Positions 38,231 through 47,991 of a stretch of 64,000 nt of DNA are shown here, one piece after another. The translations under genes and the position numbers were made by a program. The notes under the pieces were generated by a model that did no database searches, was not told where the DNA came from, and saw nothing but the letters and a program-made list of their open reading frames with translations. The first letter of the stretch is position 1; each line of letters begins with the position of its first letter. The stretch spans positions 278,920-342,919 of the forward strand of contig NC_018308.1 of the NCBI RefSeq assembly GCF_000234665.1, written 5' to 3'. This stretch comes from Leishmania mexicana MHOM/GT/2001/U1103 (taxonomy: Eukaryota > Euglenozoa > Kinetoplastea > Trypanosomatida > Trypanosomatidae).

Positions 38231-41200
38231 TCAGTGCGCCTCCTCGAGCTCCTGGTGGTGACCCCTGCTGCCCTCGCTCTCTGTATCATACTGCTCGGCG
38301 TCCTCGTCACCCTCTTTCACGTACTCGTAGCCCTCCGGTGCGAACACCTCGTCGCCGAGGACCAGCACTGGGGGACCCTTCTTCACGAGGCCGTCGTCCT
38401 CGTCATTGAACATCTCATCCTCGCCGCACTCCGACACGGCGACCGGCTGCGTGTCCGTGGTACACGAGCTGGTGCTCACGAGGGCTTCGTCGCACTCCCC
38501 CAGCGAGGGGACGAAGGCCGCGTGGGAGGCCGGCGCAGCTGGCGTCTGCAGTGTCGTTGAGTGGCCTACGTTGCTGCTACTGTTGCCATAACACAAATGG
38601 CCCGAAGCGCCTGCTGCCGTGCGCTGTGCCGTGGAGGAGGATGCGGCAGCGGAGGTGGTTGGAGGTGGATGGGGCGGCGGCGCCGCCGAGCCCTGCGTGC
38701 GGTGATAAGAGCGGCCTTCGTCGTGCGGCCGCTCCATCCCCTCAGCCCGCAGGTTCTCTGTGTGCACGGCTGACGTGCGCTGCGAGGGGCGCTCTTCTGC
38801 GTGCTGCCGCGCGCAACTTCGTTGCTGAGGCGACAGGCCGGTAGCGTTGCTCATCTGTAGCGCTTCGTGCATGTGCGTGGCATAGCTGTGCTGCTCCGGC
38901 AGTCGGCGGCGCTCCAGCGCCCCGGTGCTGTTCCTACCGGAAGCGGTCACTGTGGCACTCGGCGTGTGTGTGCCAGCGGCGTATGCCTCGTCAGCCGCCG
39001 CAGCATCGTCGTCGTACGCGTCGTTGCCGTCAGAAGGGTAGTGCGAGTCGAACGATGCAGCATTGGACCCCTCGTCGTCTGCCTCATCGTGCCCATAGGC
39101 GCTGCTGCCGTAGGAAGACGAGGTGAGTGGATGCTGGTAGTGCTGCGGATGCGGCTCCTCGAAGTTCGGCGGAGGAGTAGGCGCCTGTGAGCCGGAGACG
39201 TCGTCGCACGGCTTTCCGTCGCTGCTACAGTAAACGTGCTCCAGCTCTCTCGCCAGTGGCGATGGCGGTGCGAGGACGGCGCTCGTGTACTTGCTAAAGC
39301 GGGCAGACGTGTACCCACGCATGGGACTACCGGTGTTCAACGCCGCCGCCGCCGCTACACCGTGGCTTGGCCTTGCGTGTGGGGAAGGGCATTGCTGCTG
39401 CTGCTGTTGCGGCTGTGGAACACAGGGGCGAGGGTGAGGAACGGAGTTGGGGAGGCGAGGCCCTGGGCCATCAGTGGCCGCGGCTCCTGCCCTGGCCAGC
39501 GGTGTTGGGGCCTGCTGTTCGCGCTGCGGCGCTGGGTACATGAGGGGTGTGCGGTACCCATGGCGACTGCTCACCTCGCTGTCGCTTGGCATCTCGTGCT
39601 CATAGGAGATGGGGATGCACGGCTGCGAGGACGACCACGGCTGTGGCGCGGCGTGGGGCAGGCGGAGCGCGACGCCAGGGTTAACACCGGAGCCACGCTG
39701 GGGAGGTGCCGGCTCCGCAGAGGACAGGTGCGGCCGACAGCTGCGACGCTCTGTGGTCGGTAGGGCTGCTCTTGCTGCCGCCCCTGGTGGTTGGAGAGGC
39801 AGCGCCTGCGGTGGGACAGCGGCCGGCGGGATGGTGGTGGGCAAGGTGGTGCGGCGGTTCTGCTGCGATCGCCGCAGTATCTCATCATAGAGACTTTCCA
39901 GGTTGCCGCTCCGCCGGCGCTGCGGCTGCGGTGGGAGGGCACCTGCACTGCTGCCCTTGTCCTTGTGAGCGGGTTGCGCAGCGGCAGCTGGGTGCATGCG
40001 ATCGTCGTCTTGCTCTCGCCGGCACCGCTCAACATGCCGCTTCCCCATCGAAGGCGGCTGAAAGACAGTGCCCTTGACGAGCTGCTTTCCGGTTGCTATC
40101 TGCTGGACGTGGCGCTGGAGCAAGTGGCCACCCGCCTCCTCCCCATTGGACGCCTGCGCCGTGCGGCCGCCAGCTGCGACACGTTGGTGGGCGGGGAAGG
40201 GATCCCTGTTCGTGTCGGGGGCCGAAGTTTTGCCTGCCACACTGGTCCTCTGCAGGATACGCGGGGCAGGCAGTGTTGTCGTCGCTGTCCCGGACGGGTC
40301 GCGCGTCGTCGCCACGGTAGGCCGGTTCGTCGCGCGCGCCCAGCGGTTGCCGTCATCGAGGAGAAACGTTGGGTGCGGCGCACCATCGCCAAGCCGGCTG
40401 CTTGCGGAGCCGCGGCGTCCGCGCAGCACATCACCGCCCTGCGCGCTCGGTCGGCGCAGCAGCATCGGGTAGCGGCCAGCCACCTCATCCACGGCGCAGG
40501 TGTAGTTCACCGGGTCCAGCAGCGCTGCCTCTTCCTCTGCCTTCAGGCCGCCAATGTCGGACGGGTCTGGTGCGTCGGGGTCAAAGGACTCGTCCGGCAG
40601 CAGGTACCGCACCTTCTTCGTTGTCTTCGTGAAAGTGGTCGTCGACACCTGCAGGGTGGAGGGCCTGATGAGGAGCGGCTCCCCGGCCTCGCGCACCGCG
40701 CCGTTGCACGAGGGGCGATGATGCGGAGCGGCATCGTTACTCACTGCTGTCAACGCGATCGCTGACCGTTCAGGGCTGCGCGTGCTACGAGGGGCCCCGC
40801 GCGATGACTGCCGCGACAGCCGAGAGCCGGTGTGTTGCGTGGAGGCGGCCGGCGACGAGGTCGTCGTCGAGGACGGCATAGGAAAAGCCGTGGACTGAGT
40901 CGACTTGGCCGCAACCGTGGTGGTTGCTATACAGGGCGCTGGCTGGACAATAGCCGCGCTGGCGGAGGCGGAGCTGCGTCGCGGCGGCCGCTGACGGAGC
41001 TCGGCAGCGGCCACAGCCTGCGGCATCGCCATGTGGGCCCTGGACACGGTTGACAAGGAGGTCTCATTGATGGGGGCTTTTTTTTCCACCTGCACGCCTG
41101 CGCTGGCTGAGCCAAGCCGGCTGGTGCTGCCTACCTGGTTGAAGGATGCCCTGCGCGGGGGCTGCACCGGTGCCGCATGCGTTCCCGGCGTGCTCCAGCC

Positions 41201-41863
41201 GCCGCCCGCTTGGACCGTGGAGTCGGATGTCGGTGGTCGCGGGCACTCCTGCGTCCTACCACCGGGCGTCACCTTCAGCACCGCTATCGAGTGTTTGCCA
41301 CCACGAAGGTCCTGGGAGGCGATGACGTTGCCACCCTGCGGGCCGGCGTCGAGTGAGGTGCGCTGCTGGAACGGCGCCAGAGGCGGCGCACCGCTGCCTC
41401 GCACGCCGCTCTGACGAGCCCCGGGTGTGTTGCGCTCGAAGAGTGTCGGTGAACTTCCCAGCGTGGACAGTGACAGAGCCTCCAGTGGGTAGCCGGCGCT
41501 GTGGTCGCGGCTGCCACTGGTGCGTAGCGCGGGGACAGCGGAGGCGGAGGGGTAAGGCACTGCGGGGCTGGCTCCGGTGGACGTCTGCCCTGCCGCAGTC
41601 GAGTTCGCGTGGGCGACTGCAGATACCGGCCTGTACTCTGTGAGGCTGCCTAGCAGCACGCCGTTTGCCAGCGCCCCGTCGCGACTTGTCGTCTCCAGCC
41701 TCATCTGGTGCTGAGAACCGCTGCCTGTCCGCGGCGGGGTAGACACCACTCCAAACGACCCTTGCCGTGGCTGCGGGGACGCTGCCACTGTGCTGCTCTC
41801 TGGGAGTCCCATCCCGTTGAGGGCACGACTTGCGCTACAGCTCCGAGCGCTGTCCGCCGCCAT
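38231..41863 (-). CDS. Large low-complexity protein of unknown function, acidic C-terminus
   Basis: I do not recognise this 1210-aa protein. It is Ser/Pro/Arg/Gln-rich and mostly disordered. A conserved-looking island lies near residues 430-520 (KVRYLLPDESFDPDAPDPSD, LDPVNYTCAVDEVAGRYPML, and THPTFLLDDGNRW-like PHPTFLLDDGNRW). A second is at the C-terminus (GPPVLVLGDEVFAPEGYEYV), followed by a Glu/Asp-rich end. No membrane span or signal peptide is seen. The ATG at 41863 is used because the frame upstream opens with TTG and no other ATG is near. The RRAS/RRSS-type Ser sites suggest phosphorylation, which is inference. A cytoskeletal or scaffold role would fit its composition but is not shown. 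Confidence 0.82.
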   Translation of the reverse strand: MAADSARSCSASRALNGMGLPESSTVAASPQPRQGSFGVVSTPPRTGSGSQHQMRLETTSRDGALANGVLLGSLTEYRPVSAVAHANSTAAGQTSTGASPAVPYPSASAVPALRTSGSRDHSAGYPLEALSLSTLGSSPTLFERNTPGARQSGVRGSGAPPLAPFQQRTSLDAGPQGGNVIASQDLRGGKHSIAVLKVTPGGRTQECPRPPTSDSTVQAGGGWSTPGTHAAPVQPPRRASFNQVGSTSRLGSASAGVQVEKKAPINETSLSTVSRAHMAMPQAVAAAELRQRPPRRSSASASAAIVQPAPCIATTTVAAKSTQSTAFPMPSSTTTSSPAASTQHTGSRLSRQSSRGAPRSTRSPERSAIALTAVSNDAAPHHRPSCNGAVREAGEPLLIRPSTLQVSTTTFTKTTKKVRYLLPDESFDPDAPDPSDIGGLKAEEEAALLDPVNYTCAVDEVAGRYPMLLRRPSAQGGDVLRGRRGSASSRLGDGAPHPTFLLDDGNRWARATNRPTVATTRDPSGTATTTLPAPRILQRTSVAGKTSAPDTNRDPFPAHQRVAAGGRTAQASNGEEAGGHLLQRHVQQIATGKQLVKGTVFQPPSMGKRHVERCRREQDDDRMHPAAAAQPAHKDKGSSAGALPPQPQRRRSGNLESLYDEILRRSQQNRRTTLPTTIPPAAVPPQALPLQPPGAAARAALPTTERRSCRPHLSSAEPAPPQRGSGVNPGVALRLPHAAPQPWSSSQPCIPISYEHEMPSDSEVSSRHGYRTPLMYPAPQREQQAPTPLARAGAAATDGPGPRLPNSVPHPRPCVPQPQQQQQQCPSPHARPSHGVAAAAALNTGSPMRGYTSARFSKYTSAVLAPPSPLARELEHVYCSSDGKPCDDVSGSQAPTPPPNFEEPHPQHYQHPLTSSSYGSSAYGHDEADDEGSNAASFDSHYPSDGNDAYDDDAAAADEAYAAGTHTPSATVTASGRNSTGALERRRLPEQHSYATHMHEALQMSNATGLSPQQRSCARQHAEERPSQRTSAVHTENLRAEGMERPHDEGRSYHRTQGSAAPPPHPPPTTSAAASSSTAQRTAAGASGHLCYGNSSSNVGHSTTLQTPAAPASHAAFVPSLGECDEALVSTSSCTTDTQPVAVSECGEDEMFNDEDDGLVKKGPPVLVLGDEVFAPEGYEYVKEGDEDAEQYDTESEGSRGHHQELEEAH

Positions 41864-44184
41864 TGTGCTGCTTCCAAGCAGCAAGCTGCGTGTCTGATCC
41901 GTTGCCTGGCAAGACGTGACGCCAGAGAGGACCCTCTGGAGCGAAAGGCGACGCCCTTGCTGTCGTCGCCGTAGCTCAGGACGTGAATATAACCTCGAGG
42001 GAGGGAACTGTGGTGGGCTGCTGCTACGTGGTGGTGGTGGTGGGGGGGGGGCGCGCGCTCACCCGCATCGCATGGGCAACACGTGCGCGCCGGCTCTCCC
42101 ACCAGCGCACCTCGAGACACTGAGCGCGCGACAGAGGCGGAAGGCACCACACGGAATACTCTACAGCAACGCAAGGCAACACAACCCCGCGGACGCGCGA
42201 GAGGATGCGAGGTTAGCGAACCGAAAAGGACGTTGATGTCTACACACGGCACATGGCACACGCAATGGGAAGAAAATATAACCGAAGAACTATGATGGAG
42301 GCGGGGCCCAGAAAACAACACACACACACGAGCGCGCGACGCGCGGCACCGACGGCAATGATGGACGCCACCCACTGCACTCACGCGAGGAGGCGCAGAG
42401 GCGGCGTGGTGGCGGTGGATGGGGGGAGGGGGAGGGGGAGGGAAGGGGTCCCTGGTGTATGGGTACGCAAGAGTGTATTGCGGAGGATAGGCAGTGCGTC
42501 GGCGGGAGCGAAGGGCGGCAAAAGAGTTCGGGGGAGAGGGAGGGGAGGGGGCGATGCGTTGTGTGTGTGCACATCCCTCTCTTGGAGGGTTGCACGAGGA
42601 GTGGCAGTGTGAGATCAGATGGGGCCGCGCCCAGTGCACCCCTTCCCTCCCCTCCCGAGTGTTTTGTCCGCGTTGACGGAGGAGGGGGACGGGACAGGAG
42701 GAGGCCACGGCGTGTCTACAACGCCTCGCACCGATCCCGGAACGACACTACGCCTGGGGCGTCTCTGCGTGCGAGCGAGAGAAGAAAAAAAGGCGAGGAA
42801 GTGACGGCGGCGACCGCCAAGACGAAGAGTCCCTAGTCGCTGCTGTGACGGCTGTCGATGACGCGAGCGCCATGTGCGGGGTCGGCGTTCGCGTTGGTGT
42901 CGGTTCATGCCACGTGTGCGCGGGCAGGGAAGGGGGCGGGAGGGGGGGGGGTCAAGCGGCGACGCGGGTTGGGTGCTTATGCGTTGCCGTTGTTGAAGCG
43001 AGAGAGAGAGAGTGAGGAGCGCGAGCAGGGAGAGGATACCCCTGAGAGCGCATCTACGCGTCCTGGCGTGTCTGCCCCACCCCCTCCTCCCTCCCCCGAC
43101 TCGGATAGCCACACTGGTAGGCGTTGAGAGAGAGAGGCAGCAGGCCCAGCGAAAACGCGTGCGCCGCTTCACCCTTGGGTGTGCTTTCCTTCGGTTTGTT
43201 GCCTTGCCAGGCACCCACCCACCCCCCCCCCACACCCACACCCCCCACACCCACACCCCCCCCCCCACACCCCCCCCCCACACCCACCCCCCCCACACCC
43301 ACACCCCCCCCCCCACACCCACACCCCCCACACCCACACACCCACACACGCACCCCGAGAGAGATGTATACAGAGGGAGAGGGCAACCCGAGAAAACAAT
43401 GGGAGCGGGTGGGGGTGGGGGTGGGGGAGGAAGAGCGCAGCGGAAGCACGGTGAATGTCTCTACAGTGCCGCCACAGATACCCCCTCCATCACCCCAACA
43501 CAAGACAAAAACGAAGAAAGCGAAGCCCACCAAACACCACCGCCACCCCCGCGTAGGGAGTCCATCACCACAGCCGTCGCCATCATCGGGGCGTTGTGGC
43601 GCATGACGGAGGCCGTCAAGGTCTTGGTGGTGGCGGCGATGATTGTGTGTGTGTGTGCGTGTGTGTGTGTGCTAGGGAAGGCACGACGGAGAGGGAGAGA
43701 GGGGGAGAGAGAGCGGGGGAGAAAGGGACGCTAATGCGGGCGCGGCGGCGCACGTCGACAGGGGACGGAGCACCACCGCCGATCAGCAGCGTCACCCTTT
43801 TTTTCCTGGCACATCTACGGAAAGCGAATCAAAGAATTGGCGCGTGAGCGGGAAAGCGCAATGCATGACACGGCAGCAACACGCACGCACGCACACACAC
43901 ACGCACACAGCCATGTCCATGACGAGGGGGGGGGAGGGGACATGATATCCCTTCGCTGCAGATAGACAGATACATGTGTACACATGAGCAGCAGCAGCGG
44001 AAAAAGAAGGCGCGCACAGACGACGAGAGCTACAGGGAGAGAGCGAGCGGGCAAAAGCGCGCCCGCGCACGCAGAACCGAGCGGCAACAGTACCTCTCAC
44101 ACCGCTGGCCGGCATACCCCCGCCCAGCCACCCCGACATCCCTCACCTCCCCACAGGCACCACACTGTCACCGTTGCCCGTCCG
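41864..44184. other. Intergenic, 2.3 kb, very repetitive
   Basis: It holds a GTG/G tract (42028-42050), purine runs (42420-42450, 42525-42555), the C/A-rich minisatellite at 43212-43353, TG tract (43644-43672) and CA tract (43885-43910). Long frames in it come from composition. I see no gene. Confidence 0.6.
43212..43353 (-). repeat. C-rich (CACCC)n-like minisatellite; G-rich on the transcribed-sense strand
   Basis: About 140 bp are almost purely C and A, in units such as CACACCC and C8-C11 runs. The minus strand, and so the precursor RNA, is GGGTGTGGG-like and G-quadruplex-prone. It lies about 830 bp downstream of the stop codon of the 1268-aa gene, in its 3' UTR or the spacer. Confidence 0.85.
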
Positions 44185-47100
44185 TCACAGGTTGGTGGAG
44201 GTGCTGAAGCGACGCGTCGTGCGCGTCGTTGTGCCGTGGTGGCCCGACTTGACATGTCGCGTGACCGTGGTCGCACTACTGCTGTAGTTGGGCGTCACAT
44301 CACTATCTCTGTCCTCCGAGTCCTTCTCAGAGACCACTGGTGCCGTCTCTGCTTTAGTTGGCGGCATTGATGGTCGGCGGGCCGCTGCACCGATGCTGCC
44401 GTTGCCGTTGCCGTTCCCCGTCGTCTTCGTGGGAGGAGTGGGCATCCGTGGCTTGTGCGGACGATGAGGCACTCTCACGTTGCCTGCCGGTGTCTTCACT
44501 GAGGGCTGCCGCCGCTGCTGGCGCGAAGCGGAGGCGTTGCTGGGCTTGGAGTTGACGCTCGCTGCGTCCACCTGCTCGTCCTTCTCCTCCACGTACTCGA
44601 CGTGGGTGCTACCGCTGACCGAGGCGGAGTCCGCCTCCCAGCGCGCGCTGCTCATGCTTTCACCAATGCTCACACTGACACTGCGGCTGCTCGTGTTCTC
44701 GCTGTCCGTGATGTTGCTGACCGGCACCCGCGTATAGGTGCGCACACGCCGCGTCTTGATGATCTTGTAGTCACGCGTCGTCTTCACCGTCCGCGGCTGC
44801 TGCGCCGCCTGCGGGAGCGCTAGAGGATACGCGTTGGCCGGTGTCGTGAGATACATCGGCATGCAAGACTGCTGGCCCTGGCCGTCGGAGCCGCGCTGAT
44901 GTCGCTGGTCGTACAGCTGTATCGGCGCCTTCTGCTGCTTCGGTGGGTGGCTGCCGTTGTGGCTGAGTGCATGCGGCACGAGTTGCCCGCTCTCAGAGCT
45001 CGTCCGCGGCATTGAGGAGCTCTGGCTGCTTCGCCCACTGCTGCGGCGGTAGCCGAGTGGGGGCAGGAAGGCCGGACACCCGTTCGACTCCGTCTGGCAT
45101 GCTGTGTTCGGCTCTACCAAGTCGCGGAACAGCTCCCGACGCGAGTTGTGGCGCACATCGGGCATATATGGCCGCGACGGCGCCGACGAGGACGGCTGAG
45201 CATCGCTGCCAGCGATGACCTCGCTTCGCGCCTCCTCCTGGTACGGCGCGTTGCCGTCCTCGTAGTTATCTAGCGGCGCCTCCAATGCGGCACCGCTACG
45301 GTGCGCTGGTGGTGCCGGCTGCTGCAGCGGAGCACCACGCTGAGCCGAACGACTCGGTCTATCGTCGAAGGCGTTTTCGGACTCGCGGGAGTTGTGCAGG
45401 TGCACCCGCGGCCTCTCTGCCTTCGGCGGCGGCCGCTCCGGCAGTGGGTTCTCAGGGGACTCGGCGGCACACACGCCGATCAAGGGGGTGTTGTCGCTGG
45501 GGTAGAGGGCGCTGTCGGCCTCTGAGCCTCCTGCGGGCCTGGACACCGAGGCGCAACGATGCCAGCTCGGCGGGAGCGGAGACGGCACCGGAGGCTGCCG
45601 CTGCCGAACCGACGCCGACGGTGGTGGCTGATGAGCAGGCGCGCGATGGGCACCTCTGCCGGGATTGCACTGCGTCGCCGTTTCGTGCCGCTGCGAGTGT
45701 GGCGATGCCGTCGCGGGCTGCCGAGAAGTCTGCGGTGGCTCTTCCTCTTCCTCGTGCCTCAGCGGCCACGCGGCCTCCGTCTGTTTATTGGCGTGTGGAG
45801 GTGTGCGGCGCGTCTGAGTCGTCACCGGGTGACCGTACGGCTGGACCTGTGTCGGCTGCTCTCGCCGCATCGGCGGTGGCCGCGTTTGCAGCTGAGGCTG
45901 CTGCTGCTGTGGCTCCGTAGGTGTGCGCTCTGCCCACGAGCACTCTCGCTCCTCATCGTACTCGTCCGCGTCGTCATCGGACGGGTACGGCGCCGGTGCT
46001 GGTTGTGGAGGGTGTGTAGGGTGGGTGGCGTGGCGTGGTTGCTGCTGCCGTTGCTGCGGTGTTGGCGCGCCAACATGCAGTGGAGCAGCCGGTTGCCCTT
46101 CATCTTCGAAGGGCTCCTCGTCTGTGTCGTCCTCTGCGCTGTCGACGAGGTCCTCTGTGATGGTCTTGGTGACCGTTGTCGTACGCACCGTCAGCACATC
46201 CCCGTACTCGGTGTGATGCACGCCCGTGTCTGTCTGGGTGTCTTGGGTAGTGCCCACGACAGTTGCGTTAGGCACCATCGTCGTGAACGTGTCACCGCGC
46301 TCCGCGTGCTCGTTCGGGGCGTAGCGGACGAGCGCGGTAGCGTTGTAGGGTGGTTTGCGTTCCTGGCGTGCACCCGGCGCGCCAGCAGGGTGGCGCGGGT
46401 CGGCGCTATGCGGGCCACGCTCCTGTGCAGGCACCGATGGCGGCACCACCGTCCACTGCTCCGGCTCGGCGACGCTGCCCTCGGCGGTCTGGTGCCCATA
46501 GTGTCCATCGTCGCCTCCGGGGCCACCGTACACTCCGTCATCGGCGTCGTCGCCAAGCAGCTCATCTGCGGGCATGTCGCCGACGTACTCGCGGAGGAAG
46601 TCGAGGTCCGGCATCGCGCGGTACTTGCGCGGAATGCGCTGGTGCCGCCGGACTGGATGCCCCAGCATGTCCTCCAGGTGCTGCATCGCTCGGTGCATCT
46701 TCCACGTGGCCTGGATCTTGGTGGCCATGTTGTGGCGCATCTGCTCCTCCAGCTGCCCCTCTAGCCTGTCGGCGCGGTGCATCAGATGAACCACCCACGG
46801 GTGGTCGTAGTCGTACGCGCTGCACAGGATGCCCACGCAGCGCCGCACGAGCAGCAGCGCGCGGCTGTAGAGCGCGAGATCCTCGTACATCTGGGCCAGC
46901 TCTATCTGGGCTGGGATGAGCAGCTCCGATTGCGAGTTGTGGCCAATCTGGACCACCTCGCAGCACCGCAGCAGCAGCAGCTCGCACGGCGAGGCGACCA
47001 GCTCGCGTGTCATGCGGCTGTGCAGCACAAACTCGTCCTCGCGGTTCCGCTGCGAGCTCTGCGTCACATGCGGCGCTCGCATCTTTACGCGCTGGAAGAG

Positions 47101-47991
47101 CGGGCCAGTCTGCCGCCGCGGCGGGCGTGGCGCCATGGATTTCAAGATGGCGTCGTTTAGGCTGAAGATGCTGCCTCCGCCAGACGTCATACTGCTCTCG
47201 AGCGAGCTCATGGACGAGTTCGCGTCGTGAGCGGTATCGCTGCCGTCGACGGCCTGCACCTTGGGGTGCTTGTGGTCAACGAAGGTGAAGCCTTGGTGGT
47301 CGCGCTCGTGGTCGTACCAGATGCGCGCCATCCCCACCATAGCCAAGACGTAGCGCTTCAGCACCATATACATGTCTGCGTCCTGCCGTGCAACGCGCTT
47401 CTCTGCTAGCGTGATAGCGCGGCTGTAGGTATTCTTGGCGTTGTCTATGTCCTCCTGCTGGTAGTAGACATCACCCTCCTTCTGGTACACCGTGACGGCC
47501 AGCTGATCGAAGCGGTCGTTGGGCACGCGTTCCAGGAGGGGGTAGCACTCCTGAAGCAGCCGCAGCTTCTCGCTCGGGCTGTCCGGCGGCACGGCGTCAG
47601 CCTGCTGGACCAGCTCCAAGACGCGCAGGGAGATCGGGTCGGCGTTGCGGGTGAAGGCCAGGAGGAGGTCCTCTTCAGTACCGACGTGCCCACGAACACG
47701 CGTGCCGCCGGCACTGCCGTTGCCATTCGTTCCCGGGATGCGCTGACGGCGCTGCAGCGCGGCCTTCTGCAGCGATGCAGACTTCGCCTCCGGGCTCTGC
47801 GAGCGAGCCTGGCGGTTCACAGAGGCCGCTGTGATGGCGGCAGGCGAGCGGAAGTTGGTGGCGGACGCTCGTGGGGCGGCGTTGACGAGCATCTTCACTC
47901 GTGGCTCCGTCGTCGGTGTCGTGGAGGAGGCGCGGGCAGGCGACGGCGACGCGGCAGGAGTCCGGCGTGGGCTCGACGCGGCGTTCCCCAT
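44185..47991 (-). CDS. Large protein with N-myristoylation signal, TPR-like repeats and an IQ motif
   Basis: In this 1268-aa protein the start MGNAASSPRR fits the N-myristoylation consensus (Gly2, Ser6). Residues about 135-220 and 350-410 are helical and look like TPR or kinesin-light-chain-type repeats (FDQLAVTVYQKEGDVYYQQE; IELAQMYEDLALYSRALLLV). An IQ-like calmodulin-binding motif follows directly at about 421-440 (ATKIQATWKMHRAMQHL). The remaining two-thirds are Pro/Gln/Ser/Arg/Glu-rich and probably disordered, with a Thr-rich C-terminus. I recognise no named family. A membrane-anchored, calmodulin-linked scaffold, for example at the flagellum or pellicle, is a guess. The ATG at 47991 is supported by an AG at 48007-48006 after a strong pyrimidine tract, leaving a 5' UTR of about 14 nt; upstream in-frame codons lie beyond that acceptor. 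Confidence 0.85.
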   Translation of the reverse strand: MGNAASSPRRTPAASPSPARASSTTPTTEPRVKMLVNAAPRASATNFRSPAAITAASVNRQARSQSPEAKSASLQKAALQRRQRIPGTNGNGSAGGTRVRGHVGTEEDLLLAFTRNADPISLRVLELVQQADAVPPDSPSEKLRLLQECYPLLERVPNDRFDQLAVTVYQKEGDVYYQQEDIDNAKNTYSRAITLAEKRVARQDADMYMVLKRYVLAMVGMARIWYDHERDHQGFTFVDHKHPKVQAVDGSDTAHDANSSMSSLESSMTSGGGSIFSLNDAILKSMAPRPPRRQTGPLFQRVKMRAPHVTQSSQRNREDEFVLHSRMTRELVASPCELLLLRCCEVVQIGHNSQSELLIPAQIELAQMYEDLALYSRALLLVRRCVGILCSAYDYDHPWVVHLMHRADRLEGQLEEQMRHNMATKIQATWKMHRAMQHLEDMLGHPVRRHQRIPRKYRAMPDLDFLREYVGDMPADELLGDDADDGVYGGPGGDDGHYGHQTAEGSVAEPEQWTVVPPSVPAQERGPHSADPRHPAGAPGARQERKPPYNATALVRYAPNEHAERGDTFTTMVPNATVVGTTQDTQTDTGVHHTEYGDVLTVRTTTVTKTITEDLVDSAEDDTDEEPFEDEGQPAAPLHVGAPTPQQRQQQPRHATHPTHPPQPAPAPYPSDDDADEYDEERECSWAERTPTEPQQQQPQLQTRPPPMRREQPTQVQPYGHPVTTQTRRTPPHANKQTEAAWPLRHEEEEEPPQTSRQPATASPHSQRHETATQCNPGRGAHRAPAHQPPPSASVRQRQPPVPSPLPPSWHRCASVSRPAGGSEADSALYPSDNTPLIGVCAAESPENPLPERPPPKAERPRVHLHNSRESENAFDDRPSRSAQRGAPLQQPAPPAHRSGAALEAPLDNYEDGNAPYQEEARSEVIAGSDAQPSSSAPSRPYMPDVRHNSRRELFRDLVEPNTACQTESNGCPAFLPPLGYRRSSGRSSQSSSMPRTSSESGQLVPHALSHNGSHPPKQQKAPIQLYDQRHQRGSDGQGQQSCMPMYLTTPANAYPLALPQAAQQPRTVKTTRDYKIIKTRRVRTYTRVPVSNITDSENTSSRSVSVSIGESMSSARWEADSASVSGSTHVEYVEEKDEQVDAASVNSKPSNASASRQQRRQPSVKTPAGNVRVPHRPHKPRMPTPPTKTTGNGNGNGSIGAAARRPSMPPTKAETAPVVSEKDSEDRDSDVTPNYSSSATTVTRHVKSGHHGTTTRTTRRFSTSTNL

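Noticed and set aside
43124..43606. Pro/Thr/His-rich plus-strand frame over the C/A minisatellite
   Set aside because: Any frame through a C-rich repeat stays open; it is against the direction of transcription and has no conserved start.
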